Source of the DNA: Chitinophagales bacterium
GTDB taxonomy: Bacteria > Bacteroidota > Bacteroidia > Chitinophagales > LD1
Length of the DNA: 64,000 nucleotides
Reading direction: 5' to 3'
Assembly: GCA_026129525.1 (NCBI GenBank)
Contig: JAHCHW010000008.1
Span: 1-64,000 of the forward strand
Below are positions 42,858 through 52,314 of the stretch, piece after piece. Below the pieces are notes generated by a model, which did not search any database, was not told the DNA's origin, and worked only from the letters and a program-made list of their open reading frames with translations. The translations under genes were made by a program, and so were the position numbers. Numbering within the stretch: position 1 is the stretch's first letter; the number at the start of each line of letters is the position of its first letter.

Positions 42858-45800
42858 TTAATTCTTTACAAATGGTTTAACAACCGTTTTACCTGTTGTT
42901 GTTGTAATGCGGATAAAGTAGGTTGACTCCGCTAATCTGCTTACATCAATCTTAGATTTTAGACTGAAGATTTCTGACTGACCAACAACTGTTTTGCCGA
43001 TTATATCGGTGATAACTATTGATTGCAACATCTCATCTGCTTCAACGGTTAACTCTATTGTTGCAGGATTCGGATATATCACACTTCTGAAATCTACCAC
43101 TTCAGTTATGCCAACGCCCGTTACATTTACCGCACTTGAAGTGTTTGAACATCCGTTGGCATCGGTTACTACTACAGTGTGGCTTCCATTTTGCGTGGCG
43201 GTGTGTGTTTGATTGGTAGCACCACTAATGTTGTTGCCGTTTAATTGCCATTGGTATGCAGCGAATAACTGTGTGCTCAATGTAAATCCACTTTGAGTAA
43301 TGGTTGGATTAGGCAAAGCATGTACCGTTACACTTACCGGATTCGATGTTTCGCTGCCACAAGCATTACTTACTTCTACCGTATAAGTTTTTGTGCCCGA
43401 TGTAAGGTTACCGGTATTGTAAGTGCTGCTGTTGGTGCCTACATTGGTGTTGCCTTCTTTCCACTGGTAGCTCAGGTTATCGCCTGTTGCTGTTACACTG
43501 ATGCTTACGCCTGTGCCTTCGCATACCGAACTGCTGCTTGCCGATGGCTGTTGGGTAATTTGCGGAGCAGCCGCAATGCTCAATGTAAGTGTTACCGTGC
43601 TGTCGCAGCCATTTACGCTGGTAAACACTTCGGTGTACTGACCGGCCTGAGTGAGTGTATTTCCGTTAAACGTAAAGCTGCTTCCGCTGCAAATGCTTTC
43701 ACTAAATGATGAAGTAAGTTCCGGCAATACAGTTAAGTTAAGGGTAATTACACTATCGCAGCCCACGCTGTTTACTTCGGTCTTGGTGTAAGTGCCGCTT
43801 TGGGTCAGTGTTTGGTTGTCAAACGTGTAACTGTCGCCAAAGCAGATTGTTTCTGCAAAACTGAATGCCGATGGTTGTTTTACCGCAACAATTTGCGATG
43901 CCGTAGCCGAGCAGTTTACACCTACGCTTACAGTTACTGTGTAGGTAGTATTTGTTGTGGGTGAAACGTTGATGGCAGCAGTTGTTTCGTTGTTGCTCCA
44001 TGCGTAGGTGTTACCTCCGTTTGCTGTTAGAGTTATGGTTTCTCCTGCACAAACTTCGGTTGGACCCGAAATGGTAGCCGAAGGAGCACTTTGCACACTT
44101 ACCGTTTGCGATGCGGTGGCGGTGCAGTTACCCGCACCGGTTACCGTAACGGTATAGGTAGTGGTAGAGGATGGCGAAACCGTAATGCTTGCTGTTGTTT
44201 CGCTGTTGCTCCATGCGTAGCTTGTTCCTCCGCTGGCAGTTAATGTTGCTTGCAAGCCGGAACAAATGGTGCTTGGTCCGTTTATATTGGCAGTAACGGT
44301 GTTCACTGTTACTGTACTTGAAGCTGTTGCAGTACAATTTGCAGCATTGGTTACGGTTACCGTATAAGTAGTAGTTGTAGTCGGTGAAACTGTTTTTGAT
44401 GCTCCGCTTCCTAAAGCGTTGCTCCAACTGTATGAAGTTCCTCCGCTGGCAGTCAGCGTTTGTGAAGTTCCGTTGCAAATACTTGCAGTGGCAGGGTTAA
44501 CAGATGCCGCAGGAAGCGAGTTAACCGTAACACTTGCGCTGGCAGTTGCTGTGCAATTAGCGGCATTTGTTACTGTAACAGTATATGTAGCATTGGTGGT
44601 TGGCGAGAACGTTGCTGTAGCATTGTTTCCACCCGAATTACTCCAGGCGTAAGTACCGCCCCCGCTCGCTGTAAGCGTAGCGCTTTGCCCATTACAAATT
44701 GATGTTGTTGCCGGTGAAATTGAAGCAGTTGGCAACGCATTTACAGTTACCTGACTGCTTGCTGTTGCCGTGCAGTTGCCTGCTCCGGTTACTGTTACTG
44801 TATAAACTGTATTTGTTGTTGGAGAAAATGTTGCCGCTGCATTACTGCCACCGCTGTTGCTCCATGCGTATGTTCCTCCTCCGCTGGCAGTAAGGGTTGT
44901 GCTTTGTCCTTCGCAAATAGTAGCTGAAGCAGGCGAAATGCCGGCAGTAGGTACCGGGTTAACGGTTACGGTAGCAGAAGCAGTAGCGCTGCAATTTCCA
45001 TTAGTAACAGTAACCGTATAAGTAGTTGTAGATGCAGGCGAAACTGAAATAGCAGCATTGGAAGATCCATTACTCCATGCGTATGTTCCTCCGCCACTTG
45101 CAGTAAGCGTTGCGCTTTGCCCGTTGCAAATACTTGCCGATGCAGGATTGATAGATGCGCTGGAAGATGAGTTAACGGTAACTGTTGCAGATGCCGTAGC
45201 TGTACATCCGTTGTTTGCCGTAACTGTAACTGTATAGGCAGTGGTGCTTGCCGGTGATACTATGTTGTTGGAAGTAGTTATACCGTTGCTCCACGAATAT
45301 GAAGTGCCGCCACCCGCTGTCAGTGTAACGCTTTGTCCGGTACAAATAGTAGCGCTGGCTGGCGATATGGTGGCATTAGGATTAGCATTTACAATTACCA
45401 CCGCTTGCGCGGTTGCACTGCAATTAGGTGCATTACTTACTGTTACATTGTAGATGTTGCTTGGGTTGGTGGGCGATACAGTAATGCCATTCGTTGTAGC
45501 GCCTGTGCTCCATGAGTACGTACTACCCCCACTCGCTGTGAGTGTTACACTTTGCCCCAAACATATGGCGGGATTTTGCGGTGTTACAGTTGCAGTTGGC
45601 TGCGTAATAACCGTTATAGTAGAACTTGCCGTGGCAGTACAGCCATTTGCGGCTGTTACGGTTACTGTATAGGTGGTAGTTGCTCCGGGTGAAGCAAAAA
45701 AACTGGCAGCAGTTCCGCCATTACTCCACAAGTAAGTTCCTCCTCCGCTGGCTGTGAGCGCTGTAGATTGCAAACCGCAATGAGTTGCGGTAGGAGGATT

Positions 45801-48191
45801 GACATTAGCGGTTGGTGAAGTATTAACGGTTATTACTGCGTTTAATGCAGCACTACAGCCATTGGCATCGGTTGCAGTAACAGTATAAGTAGTGGTACTG
45901 CCCGGTGAAACGGAAACGGAGGCATTCGTACCTAAACTGTTGCTCCACACATAACTTACTCCTCCGCTGGCGGTAAGTGTTGTACTTTGTCCGCTGCAAA
46001 TGGTTGCACTTAATGGTGTTAAAGAAACAGCACACGGACGATTAAACTTAGCTACAAGCCCGTCATTTCCTCCACCCGCAGTCGTTTGATGTGCTCCATT
46101 GGTGGCAATTACATTACTTGTGTTGGCTGAAGTGGTAATTCCGCCTAAAAAATAATTTCCGCTTTTATCTACTGCGGCAGCCACACCTTCATCGGAACCG
46201 GTGCCACCATAGTATGTTCCCCAAACAAGTGTTGTGCCGTCAGCACTGTAAACATTAAGATATACATCCCACGAACCACCACCGTATGTACCCTGGTGTG
46301 CATCACCGGTGGCAACATTGGCAGTAGATTTTGTTTCGCCCACCACCATAATTTCATCGTTTTTGGTAACAGCGCTCGCCCAAATCTCATCGGTATTGTT
46401 TCCTCCGCTGTAAGTACCCCACTGCCTCACTCCGCTTGCATTAAACTTAGCTACAAAACCCTCGCTGAACGTTGCCGAACCTAAATAACCCGAACGATGG
46501 GAGCCGCTTGTGGTTATATCGGCAGAAGAAGCGGTAACACCCGATATGTAAACATTATTACTGCCATCCACTACACAACTTCTAATCACATCTGCCAAAC
46601 CGCCACCGTAGTAGGTTGACCACAAACGTGTTCCTGCACTGTTGAATTTCACCAAAAAGCCATCATCGCTACCTGCATAGGTTGTGTCATGCGCTCCGCT
46701 TGTAGCAATATGATACTGTAAGGTGGTATTTTGCGATTGCGTGTAGCCCGCAAAATAAACATTGCCGCTTGCATCAACCGCGCAACTTCTTCCTCCGTCA
46801 GCTAATACTCCTCCATAAAAGGTTGCCCATGCACGCGTTCCGTCATTAAGATTTAGCTTAATCAAAATTGCTTCAATGTTTCCGTTCCCAACCGTTTGGT
46901 GTGCCCCTGTGGTTGCCAACGATGTGGCTGTGCCGTTAAGTGTTTCTCCTGCTACATACACATGGCTTCCGCTCACCGCACATCCATAAGCGTAATCATC
47001 TGCCGTAAAGCCATAATAAGTGCCCCATTGCAACACGCCCGTTGAACTAAATTTGGCAACAAACATTTCGTTGTTTGTAGTGTAAACAGTTTGAAATGTA
47101 CCGGCAGTTGCAATTCCTGAATTTGATTTTGTGTACCCCGCAATAACAATTTCATTGGAACTGCTTGTAGAAACAGCACGGGCAATGTCGTCTTGCGTTC
47201 CGCCATAATAAGTGCCCCACTGCCTAACTCCGGTGCTGTCAAATTTTGCCACCAACACATCAACCGCTCCGGCAATAGTAGTGAGATGTGCCCCTGTAGT
47301 TGCAATGGCAGTGGCCGAAGTTGTTTGCCCGGTTGCAATTACATTATTGAGTTGGTCGGTGCTCATCGCCCAAACAATATCGCTGCCCGAACCACCGTAA
47401 TAAGTTGCCCAAGCCCTTGTTGGTGGATCTATTGTAATCGGTTTTTCGGCATTAAAATTTTCTAATTGTAAACGAACGGTGTTGCCTTCTACGCTCCATT
47501 TTGTAGATACTTCTTTTCCTTCCTGAAAACTTTTCAATGCGCCTTCACGAATAGTGCCCAATGGTGTTTTCATTACCAATTCGCCATCTTCAATCGAAAG
47601 TTCAGCGCCTTTAATTTCAAATGCAATGTTGATATAATCGGCAGCGCGTGTAAGCACCCAGTCGCTTTCCAACACACCATCGCGGCTGAAGTAGTGCATA
47701 TCTACCCCTTTCCACACATTGCGGAGCCATACTTCTTCATACTTTTTTACATTCAAAGCGGGTTGAACACCTGCCGGCATATTGTAGTAGTTGTTTACAT
47801 CATCCAATGCTTTTGTCTTTTCAACCGAAAAATTTTTGTTGGTGTTTTTCCAGTTTACATCAACGCGGTAAATCTGTGTGGGGATTTCGTTTATTTTTTT
47901 CATCCGCTCCTCTAAAGGCAACAGTTTTATCTCTTCCGGAACCTCTTGCTTAACAAACTGGTAGGAGATACCATTGTTACGCAAAAAATAGTTCATAGTG
48001 CCTGTGCTGCCCGAAAACAACACATCGGGGCGCGGCTTCCAGTGCTGGTCTTTTATTTGACCTTTGTTTTCTTCGAAGCTTATTTGCTTGAAAGAAGTTG
48101 AGAAATTGTTATTTCTGTCGCTGCCGGCAATAGCCTTGTTGCCCAATAAAAACAGCGATGCCCAAAAGATAAATGTGTAGCGAAACATCAT
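42858..48191 (-). CDS. Giant SBBP/Ig-repeat secreted protein with T9SS type A sorting domain, 1777 aa
   Basis: Residues 1-22 form a signal peptide (FIFWASLFLLGNKAIA). Residues ~30-245 match the N-terminal domain that precedes SBBP propellers (FEENKGQIKDQHWKPRPDVL, RDGVLESDWVL). Residues ~250-725 hold about eight SBBP-type blades with the recurring WGTYYGG or WATYYGG motif. Residues ~725-1440 hold roughly ten Ig-like modules (ICNGQSATLTASGGGTY-type start, TTTYTVTVT end). Further Ig/PKD-like modules follow. The C-terminal ~75 residues (VIYPNPATIELTVEADEM, STYFIRITTTTGKTVVKPFV) are a T9SS type A sorting domain, which anchors or releases the protein after export. The module array is repetitive at DNA level too. 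Confidence 0.95.
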   Translation of the reverse strand: MMFRYTFIFWASLFLLGNKAIAGSDRNNNFSTSFKQISFEENKGQIKDQHWKPRPDVLFSGSTGTMNYFLRNNGISYQFVKQEVPEEIKLLPLEERMKKINEIPTQIYRVDVNWKNTNKNFSVEKTKALDDVNNYYNMPAGVQPALNVKKYEEVWLRNVWKGVDMHYFSRDGVLESDWVLTRAADYINIAFEIKGAELSIEDGELVMKTPLGTIREGALKSFQEGKEVSTKWSVEGNTVRLQLENFNAEKPITIDPPTRAWATYYGGSGSDIVWAMSTDQLNNVIATGQTTSATAIATTGAHLTTIAGAVDVLVAKFDSTGVRQWGTYYGGTQDDIARAVSTSSSNEIVIAGYTKSNSGIATAGTFQTVYTTNNEMFVAKFSSTGVLQWGTYYGFTADDYAYGCAVSGSHVYVAGETLNGTATSLATTGAHQTVGNGNIEAILIKLNLNDGTRAWATFYGGVLADGGRSCAVDASGNVYFAGYTQSQNTTLQYHIATSGAHDTTYAGSDDGFLVKFNSAGTRLWSTYYGGGLADVIRSCVVDGSNNVYISGVTASSADITTSGSHRSGYLGSATFSEGFVAKFNASGVRQWGTYSGGNNTDEIWASAVTKNDEIMVVGETKSTANVATGDAHQGTYGGGSWDVYLNVYSADGTTLVWGTYYGGTGSDEGVAAAVDKSGNYFLGGITTSANTSNVIATNGAHQTTAGGGNDGLVAKFNRPCAVSLTPLSATICSGQSTTLTASGGVSYVWSNSLGTNASVSVSPGSTTTYTVTATDANGCSAALNAVITVNTSPTANVNPPTATHCGLQSTALTASGGGTYLWSNGGTAASFFASPGATTTYTVTVTAANGCTATASSTITVITQPTATVTPQNPAICLGQSVTLTASGGSTYSWSTGATTNGITVSPTNPSNIYNVTVSNAPNCSATAQAVVIVNANPNATISPASATICTGQSVTLTAGGGTSYSWSNGITTSNNIVSPASTTAYTVTVTANNGCTATASATVTVNSSSSASINPASASICNGQSATLTASGGGTYAWSNGSSNAAISVSPASTTTYTVTVTNGNCSATASATVTVNPVPTAGISPASATICEGQSTTLTASGGGTYAWSNSGGSNAAATFSPTTNTVYTVTVTGAGNCTATASSQVTVNALPTASISPATTSICNGQSATLTASGGGTYAWSNSGGNNATATFSPTTNATYTVTVTNAANCTATASASVTVNSLPAASVNPATASICNGTSQTLTASGGTSYSWSNALGSGASKTVSPTTTTTYTVTVTNAANCTATASSTVTVNTVTANINGPSTICSGLQATLTASGGTSYAWSNSETTASITVSPSSTTTYTVTVTGAGNCTATASQTVSVQSAPSATISGPTEVCAGETITLTANGGNTYAWSNNETTAAINVSPTTNTTYTVTVSVGVNCSATASQIVAVKQPSAFSFAETICFGDSYTFDNQTLTQSGTYTKTEVNSVGCDSVITLNLTVLPELTSSFSESICSGSSFTFNGNTLTQAGQYTEVFTSVNGCDSTVTLTLSIAAAPQITQQPSASSSSVCEGTGVSISVTATGDNLSYQWKEGNTNVGTNSSTYNTGNLTSGTKTYTVEVSNACGSETSNPVSVTVHALPNPTITQSGFTLSTQLFAAYQWQLNGNNISGATNQTHTATQNGSHTVVVTDANGCSNTSSAVNVTGVGITEVVDFRSVIYPNPATIELTVEADEMLQSIVITDIIGKTVVGQSEIFSLKSKIDVSRLAESTYFIRITTTTGKTVVKPFVKN
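43860..46030 (-). repeat. Tandem Ig-like modules within the giant SBBP protein gene
   Basis: About nine or ten units of roughly 200-240 bp encode C-x-G-Q-S-x-x-L-T-A-S-G-G through T-Y-T-V-T-V-T and C-x-A-x-A. Neighbouring units share long near-identical stretches, so recombination could change copy number. Short-read assembly of this stretch deserves caution. Confidence 0.75.
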
Positions 48192-48304
48192 ATGCTGAGA
48201 ATTTTGTTTGGCGTAAAACTCCTACTCAATTCAAACAAAATCGCAAGTTGTTTCACGAACCCCCCATTTTGGTTTCATGAACAGGTCGCTTATACTTCTC
48301 TTAC

Positions 48305-48428
48305 ACCCGTTAGGGTCTTCCCGAAAATGATTTGTACGAATCCTTCGGATTCATGCTGGTTACATCACGAAGTGATGATAGGTTTATAGAATTTTATCGA
48401 ACAAGATACAATGATGCCGAAGGTATCA
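48305..48428. repeat. Cluster of four short hairpins, REP-like
   Basis: ACCC-GTTA-GGGT (48305-48316), GAATCC-TTC-GGATTC (48338-48352), CATCAC-GAA-GTGATG (48363-48377) and TGATGCC-GAA-GGTATCA (48412-48428, one G-T pair). GTTTATAG occurs at 48382-48389 between the last two, as in the element at 34064-34131. Loops of 3-4 nt with GAA/TTC suggest an extragenic palindrome family. Confidence 0.55.
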
Positions 48429-48593
48429 TACTGCCTCAAATCGTTCACTTTTTTTAAAAAACATCGTCAATTCAAAATTTCATTCCGATTAATTTATCAA
48501 AGGGGGTACGGCAATAAATTGTTTATGCGATTCTAAAGCCCTTCGTTTGATTTCGGGAATACCCCCGTTAAGTTGACGGATATTGTTTGTTGT

Positions 48594-48636
48594 GTTTTTT
48601 ACAAATTGGGAATTGAATTCCCAATTTGTAAAAAAC
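48594..48636. repeat. 43-bp perfect AT-rich palindrome
   Basis: GTTTTTTACAAATTGGGAAT plus T (48594-48614) is the exact reverse complement of 48616-48636, with a single G at the centre (48615). It ends 5 bp before the stop codon of the response regulator (48642). On either strand T precedes and A follows the stem, the reverse of a normal terminator. Confidence 0.85.
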
Positions 48637-48641
48637 ATCTG

Positions 48642-49403
48642 CTACCGCCCTATTCTTATCTCGCTGAAACTTTCCTCAAATTCTTTCTTTCGCTCTTTTG
48701 ATACCGGCATGGAGTTTCCGTTATCCATTTCAATAAAACTTTCGAGGCGGTTGTATTTTTTTATGTAATTGAGGTTAATAAGGTGTGAGCGGTGAATGCG
48801 GAAAAAGTTTTTTCGCCTGAGCAAAAGATCCTCGAAGAATTTCAGTTTGCGGCTAACCAATAAATTAGAGCCATCGGCAAGAAAAACCTGCGTGTATGCT
48901 CCTTCTGCCTGTAATTGCAAAAGGTTGTTTACTTCCACAAACAGCAGCCCGTCACTAACAGGCAAAGCAATTTTATTAAACTCGTCTGCCTGATAATTTT
49001 GTTGTAACACTTGCAGGCGCTGGAGCATGTGTCCGTTGTTCAGGTGCAGGTTTACTTTGGCAACTGCCGTTTTCAGTTTTTCTACCTGCACCGGCTTTAG
49101 CAAATAATCCACTGCCGAGCACTCAAACGCCTGCACCGCATATTCGCTGTAAGCTGTTACAAATACAATCTGAAAATTTACTTCGTCAAAAAAGTTGAGT
49201 AATTCAAAGCCGTTAAACTCGGGCATTTCAATATCCAAAAAAACCACATCGGGCTGTTGTTGCCTTATAGCTAACACGGCTTTAGCCACACCGGCACATT
49301 GCGCTGTAATTTCAATTTCGGGGCAATGTGTGGTCAGTAATGTTTCCAGCGAGCGCCTTGCGCGCTCTTCGTCATCTACAATTATTGCTTTCATTTTATC
49401 CAT
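48642..49403 (-). CDS. LytTR-type response regulator, 253 aa
   Basis: Receiver domain at residues 4-~120, with acidic residues in IIVDDEERARR, phospho-acceptor Asp57 in FLDIEMPEFNG, Thr in VTAYSEYAVQAF and Lys in LLKPVQ. A C-terminal LytTR DNA-binding domain follows at ~150-250 (LLQLQAEGAYTQVFLADGSN, FFRIHRSHLINLNYIKKYNR). It is the partner of the histidine kinase encoded just upstream: the two frames overlap by 8 bp. Output genes are unknown; LytTR regulators often control envelope or surface functions. Confidence 0.97.
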   Translation of the reverse strand: MDKMKAIIVDDEERARRSLETLLTTHCPEIEITAQCAGVAKAVLAIRQQQPDVVFLDIEMPEFNGFELLNFFDEVNFQIVFVTAYSEYAVQAFECSAVDYLLKPVQVEKLKTAVAKVNLHLNNGHMLQRLQVLQQNYQADEFNKIALPVSDGLLFVEVNNLLQLQAEGAYTQVFLADGSNLLVSRKLKFFEDLLLRRKNFFRIHRSHLINLNYIKKYNRLESFIEMDNGNSMPVSKERKKEFEESFSEIRIGR

Positions 49404-52296
49404 GTGCCGGAATTTCGGGTATTTGTATTTCTACTTTGGTTCCCTCCTGCTGGTCAATAATACGCCATGCAATTTTCAAGCGGTAAAAATCATTTAGCAA
49501 ACGAATTCGTTCGGCTGTTGCATCGGTTGCAAAACTTTTATGCTTTTTTCTGCGCGAATTTATTTCAGCCGATGCTTTACGACCTATGCCGTTGTCCTCA
49601 ATAGTACAAAGGAAACAGCTTTTGTTCCAAACAAACGAAACAGTTAGCTTTTTATCTCCCTCTTTATGCAGCAATCCATGTTTAAGCGCATTCTCTACAA
49701 ACGGCTGCACAATCATAGAAGGAATTTTTACCTGCTCGGCATCTAATTGTTCATCTACATAAATGGTATAATGCAATTCACTTCCAAATCGAAGTTTTTC
49801 CAGTTCGAGGTAGAGTTGCAGCATTTCTACTTCCTCTTGCAACGAAATGAATTCTGTGCCCGAAGCATCGAGCACTTTGCGGGTTAGCTCGCTGAATTTT
49901 CCGAGATACAACTGAGCATTATCGGTTTCGTGTTGTAGTACTAAGTCCTGTATGGAATTGAGGGCATTAAACATAAAGTGCGGATTCATGCGGCTTTTTA
50001 ATGCGGCCAATTGCGAGTTTGCCATACGCTTTTCCAATACGGCTTTTTTGCGAATGCTGCGTATGCGTAAAGCAAACAAGACGGAAACAATACCGGTAAG
50101 CAGCAGTCCGCACAAAACAAAAAACCACCAACGCTGCCAGTAGGGCTTCAAAATTTCAATTTCAATTTGCGCTGTTTGAATGCTTTCTATTCTGTCTTCG
50201 TTCAGCGCTTTTACTTCAAACACATATTTACCGGCAGGCAGCGAAGGAAAGCGGGCAAAATTGCTGTTGCTGTTGGTTTCTATCCAAGTTGAATCCAGTC
50301 CGCTCATCCGGTATAAAAACTGAAATTCGCCAAGCGAGCGGAAACCTATTCCCGTAAAATCAATTTCGATGTTGTTCAATGAATACGGCAATGTGTACGA
50401 TTGATGCACTACAGTATCACCGCCCCAAATTTTAAATCTGTTGATTGAAACAGTAGGCGGCACTTTATTGTCTGCTTTTATGTTAGCAGGAAATGTTACC
50501 AAACCTTTTGGTGTGGCAATAAAAATTCTATCATCCAAAATTTTCATGCCGGCAATTTCCTGCGATGGCAAACCGTCAAAGCGGTTCAGTACATCAACCG
50601 TAAAGGTGTGGGTGTTAAAACGCAGTAAACTGTTTTCGCAGGCAATCCATAGTGTATTTTGTTGTGCGGCAAGTTTTCGTATAAATCCGTTAGCAGTATG
50701 TGGTGAAATATCTTCCTGCTTCAAAATTCTTTCGCCATCGAAAAACAGAAGCCCATCGCCAACAGTCCCTATCCAAATTTTTCCATCGGCTGTTTGGGCA
50801 ATGTCGGTAGCGTAAACTTTCTTTCCGTCAAATGTCAATTCCTTTTCAGTTTCGCTTCGGTAAACAAACAAGCCATCGGTATAGCCCACCCACAATGTTT
50901 TTGTTGTTTTATCATAAAATGAACAGCGGGTACGCTTGCTGCGGAGTTCGCTTACTTTTTTAAAGTTGTTCTTTAACACAGCAACGTTTGCATGATTTAC
51001 CGAGCCGAGAAAAAAAGTATCACCGGCAATAGGCGTTACCGATTTCAGATTAATGTCGAGCGCAGCAGGAACAGCCGCAAGCGTTTTGCCATCAACCAGC
51101 CACGAATTGTTTTGCCCTACTACTAATTTTTGAGCACCGGGCGCCCATGTCATTTCCTGAATTTCAGCCGGTGAGTTGGGAAAAGAAACTGTACTCCATT
51201 TGTTTGAATGAATGTTGAATCGGCTCAACTTTCCGTTCTGATAGCCGATAAAAAGATTTCCTTCCCCATCTGTTTCTAATCGTTTTACACGGGTATCGGC
51301 AAGCGGTGAGTTTTCGGAAGTATAAACTTGCACATCTAAACTCGGCACAACAAAAATTCCGTCCTGCAAGGTGCTAAACCAATAGTTTCCTTCGCGGTCG
51401 CAAATAACATCGCTGATGCTTTTTCCGGGAAACAAAAGTTGTCCGCCAAGTTCTTCTTCGAAATTGTAATTGTAGCAAATAGTTCCATTGCTGCCGCCTA
51501 CCCATATTCGCTCTTGCTCATCATCGTGCAGTGCAAATACCCGTCCGAGTTTTTCGGGCAAATCAAGCAGCCATATCAGCGAATCGTTTCGTATTTCCCA
51601 AACAGAATTTTTTTGCCCGCCATGTGCCAGCAAATACAAACGTTTGTTGATTACATTCAGGTAAGAATGCTTGTAAACATCTTCTAACCTTTCCCTTCGG
51701 TTAGTGTTGCTGATGTAGTGCAGTTGCGAATCAGCAAAATATCCCACCGATTTTGCTTCGCTGTAAAACAGCTTTGAATCAAACAGCGCTAAATCGGTTA
51801 TGTAGCAGATTTTGCCCTGCTGAAAATTGTTATTAAGGCGGAAAAATTTTGTTTGCTGCTTGTTTTCGAATTGATGAATGCCGCTGTCCGATGCAATGTA
51901 AACAGTGTTGTTTTCTCCCAAATTAAAAACCGGAAAATTTGATTTGCTGCTGTAATCAAAAGCGAGATGGAGCGAATCATTCTCCGCATAAAAAATTTGC
52001 CCCGAAAAATTCTGACACCAAATTCTTCTCTTTTCATCGTTAATCAAATGCGAAATACCGCGGCTATTTTGCTTTTTGTTGCCATAACGTTTGAATTCGT
52101 TGCCATCGTACCGGTACAATCCCATACTGGTTCCCATCCACATAAAGCCGGCTTTATCCTGCAACAGGTAATACACCTCGTTACCCGGCAATCCTTTTTC
52201 ATCGTTAATGGAATAGTAGTAGGAATGCTGCGCTAAAACAACAGCAAACAATAAGTGAGCGATAAGCAGCGTAAGTAATTTTTGCACTCCGCGCAA
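49396..52296 (-). CDS. Two-component sensor: periplasmic propeller, YYY domain and LytS-like histidine kinase, 966 aa
   Basis: A signal peptide (KLLTLLIAHLLFAVVLAQ) is followed by a reg_prop beta-propeller region at ~25-630 (GLPGNEVYYLLQDKAGFMWMGT, DGKIWIGTVGDGLLFF, GLPSQEIAGM). Then comes a Y_Y_Y immunoglobulin-like domain at ~650-725 (FLYRMSGLDSTWIETNSNS, PAGKYVFEVKALNED), one membrane segment at ~735-755 (WWFFVLCGLLLTGIVSVLFA), and a His_kinase domain. The phospho-accepting His is about residue 773 in MNPHFMFNALNSIQDLVL; the ATP-binding part shows IVQPFVENALKHGLLHKE and CTIEDNGIGR. It probably senses a periplasmic ligand and signals to the LytTR regulator that follows. Confidence 0.96.
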   Translation of the reverse strand: MRGVQKLLTLLIAHLLFAVVLAQHSYYYSINDEKGLPGNEVYYLLQDKAGFMWMGTSMGLYRYDGNEFKRYGNKKQNSRGISHLINDEKRRIWCQNFSGQIFYAENDSLHLAFDYSSKSNFPVFNLGENNTVYIASDSGIHQFENKQQTKFFRLNNNFQQGKICYITDLALFDSKLFYSEAKSVGYFADSQLHYISNTNRRERLEDVYKHSYLNVINKRLYLLAHGGQKNSVWEIRNDSLIWLLDLPEKLGRVFALHDDEQERIWVGGSNGTICYNYNFEEELGGQLLFPGKSISDVICDREGNYWFSTLQDGIFVVPSLDVQVYTSENSPLADTRVKRLETDGEGNLFIGYQNGKLSRFNIHSNKWSTVSFPNSPAEIQEMTWAPGAQKLVVGQNNSWLVDGKTLAAVPAALDINLKSVTPIAGDTFFLGSVNHANVAVLKNNFKKVSELRSKRTRCSFYDKTTKTLWVGYTDGLFVYRSETEKELTFDGKKVYATDIAQTADGKIWIGTVGDGLLFFDGERILKQEDISPHTANGFIRKLAAQQNTLWIACENSLLRFNTHTFTVDVLNRFDGLPSQEIAGMKILDDRIFIATPKGLVTFPANIKADNKVPPTVSINRFKIWGGDTVVHQSYTLPYSLNNIEIDFTGIGFRSLGEFQFLYRMSGLDSTWIETNSNSNFARFPSLPAGKYVFEVKALNEDRIESIQTAQIEIEILKPYWQRWWFFVLCGLLLTGIVSVLFALRIRSIRKKAVLEKRMANSQLAALKSRMNPHFMFNALNSIQDLVLQHETDNAQLYLGKFSELTRKVLDASGTEFISLQEEVEMLQLYLELEKLRFGSELHYTIYVDEQLDAEQVKIPSMIVQPFVENALKHGLLHKEGDKKLTVSFVWNKSCFLCTIEDNGIGRKASAEINSRRKKHKSFATDATAERIRLLNDFYRLKIAWRIIDQQEGTKVEIQIPEIPAHG

Positions 52297-52314
52297 AATA
52301 GAAAGAGTTCTGTT

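Larger units (their letters stand above)
48192..48641. other. Hairpin-rich intergenic region
   Basis: A 450-bp gap upstream of the giant gene and downstream of the response regulator gene. It holds a cluster of small hairpins (48305-48428) and a 43-bp perfect palindrome (48594-48636), listed separately. No coding frame is convincing. Confidence 0.6.

Noticed and set aside
43293..43709. Open frames on the plus strand inside the giant repeat genes (also 2469-2852, 13383-13712, 13926-14306)
   Set aside because: They are mirror frames of Thr/Val/Asn-rich repeat coding and have the biased composition expected of such shadows.
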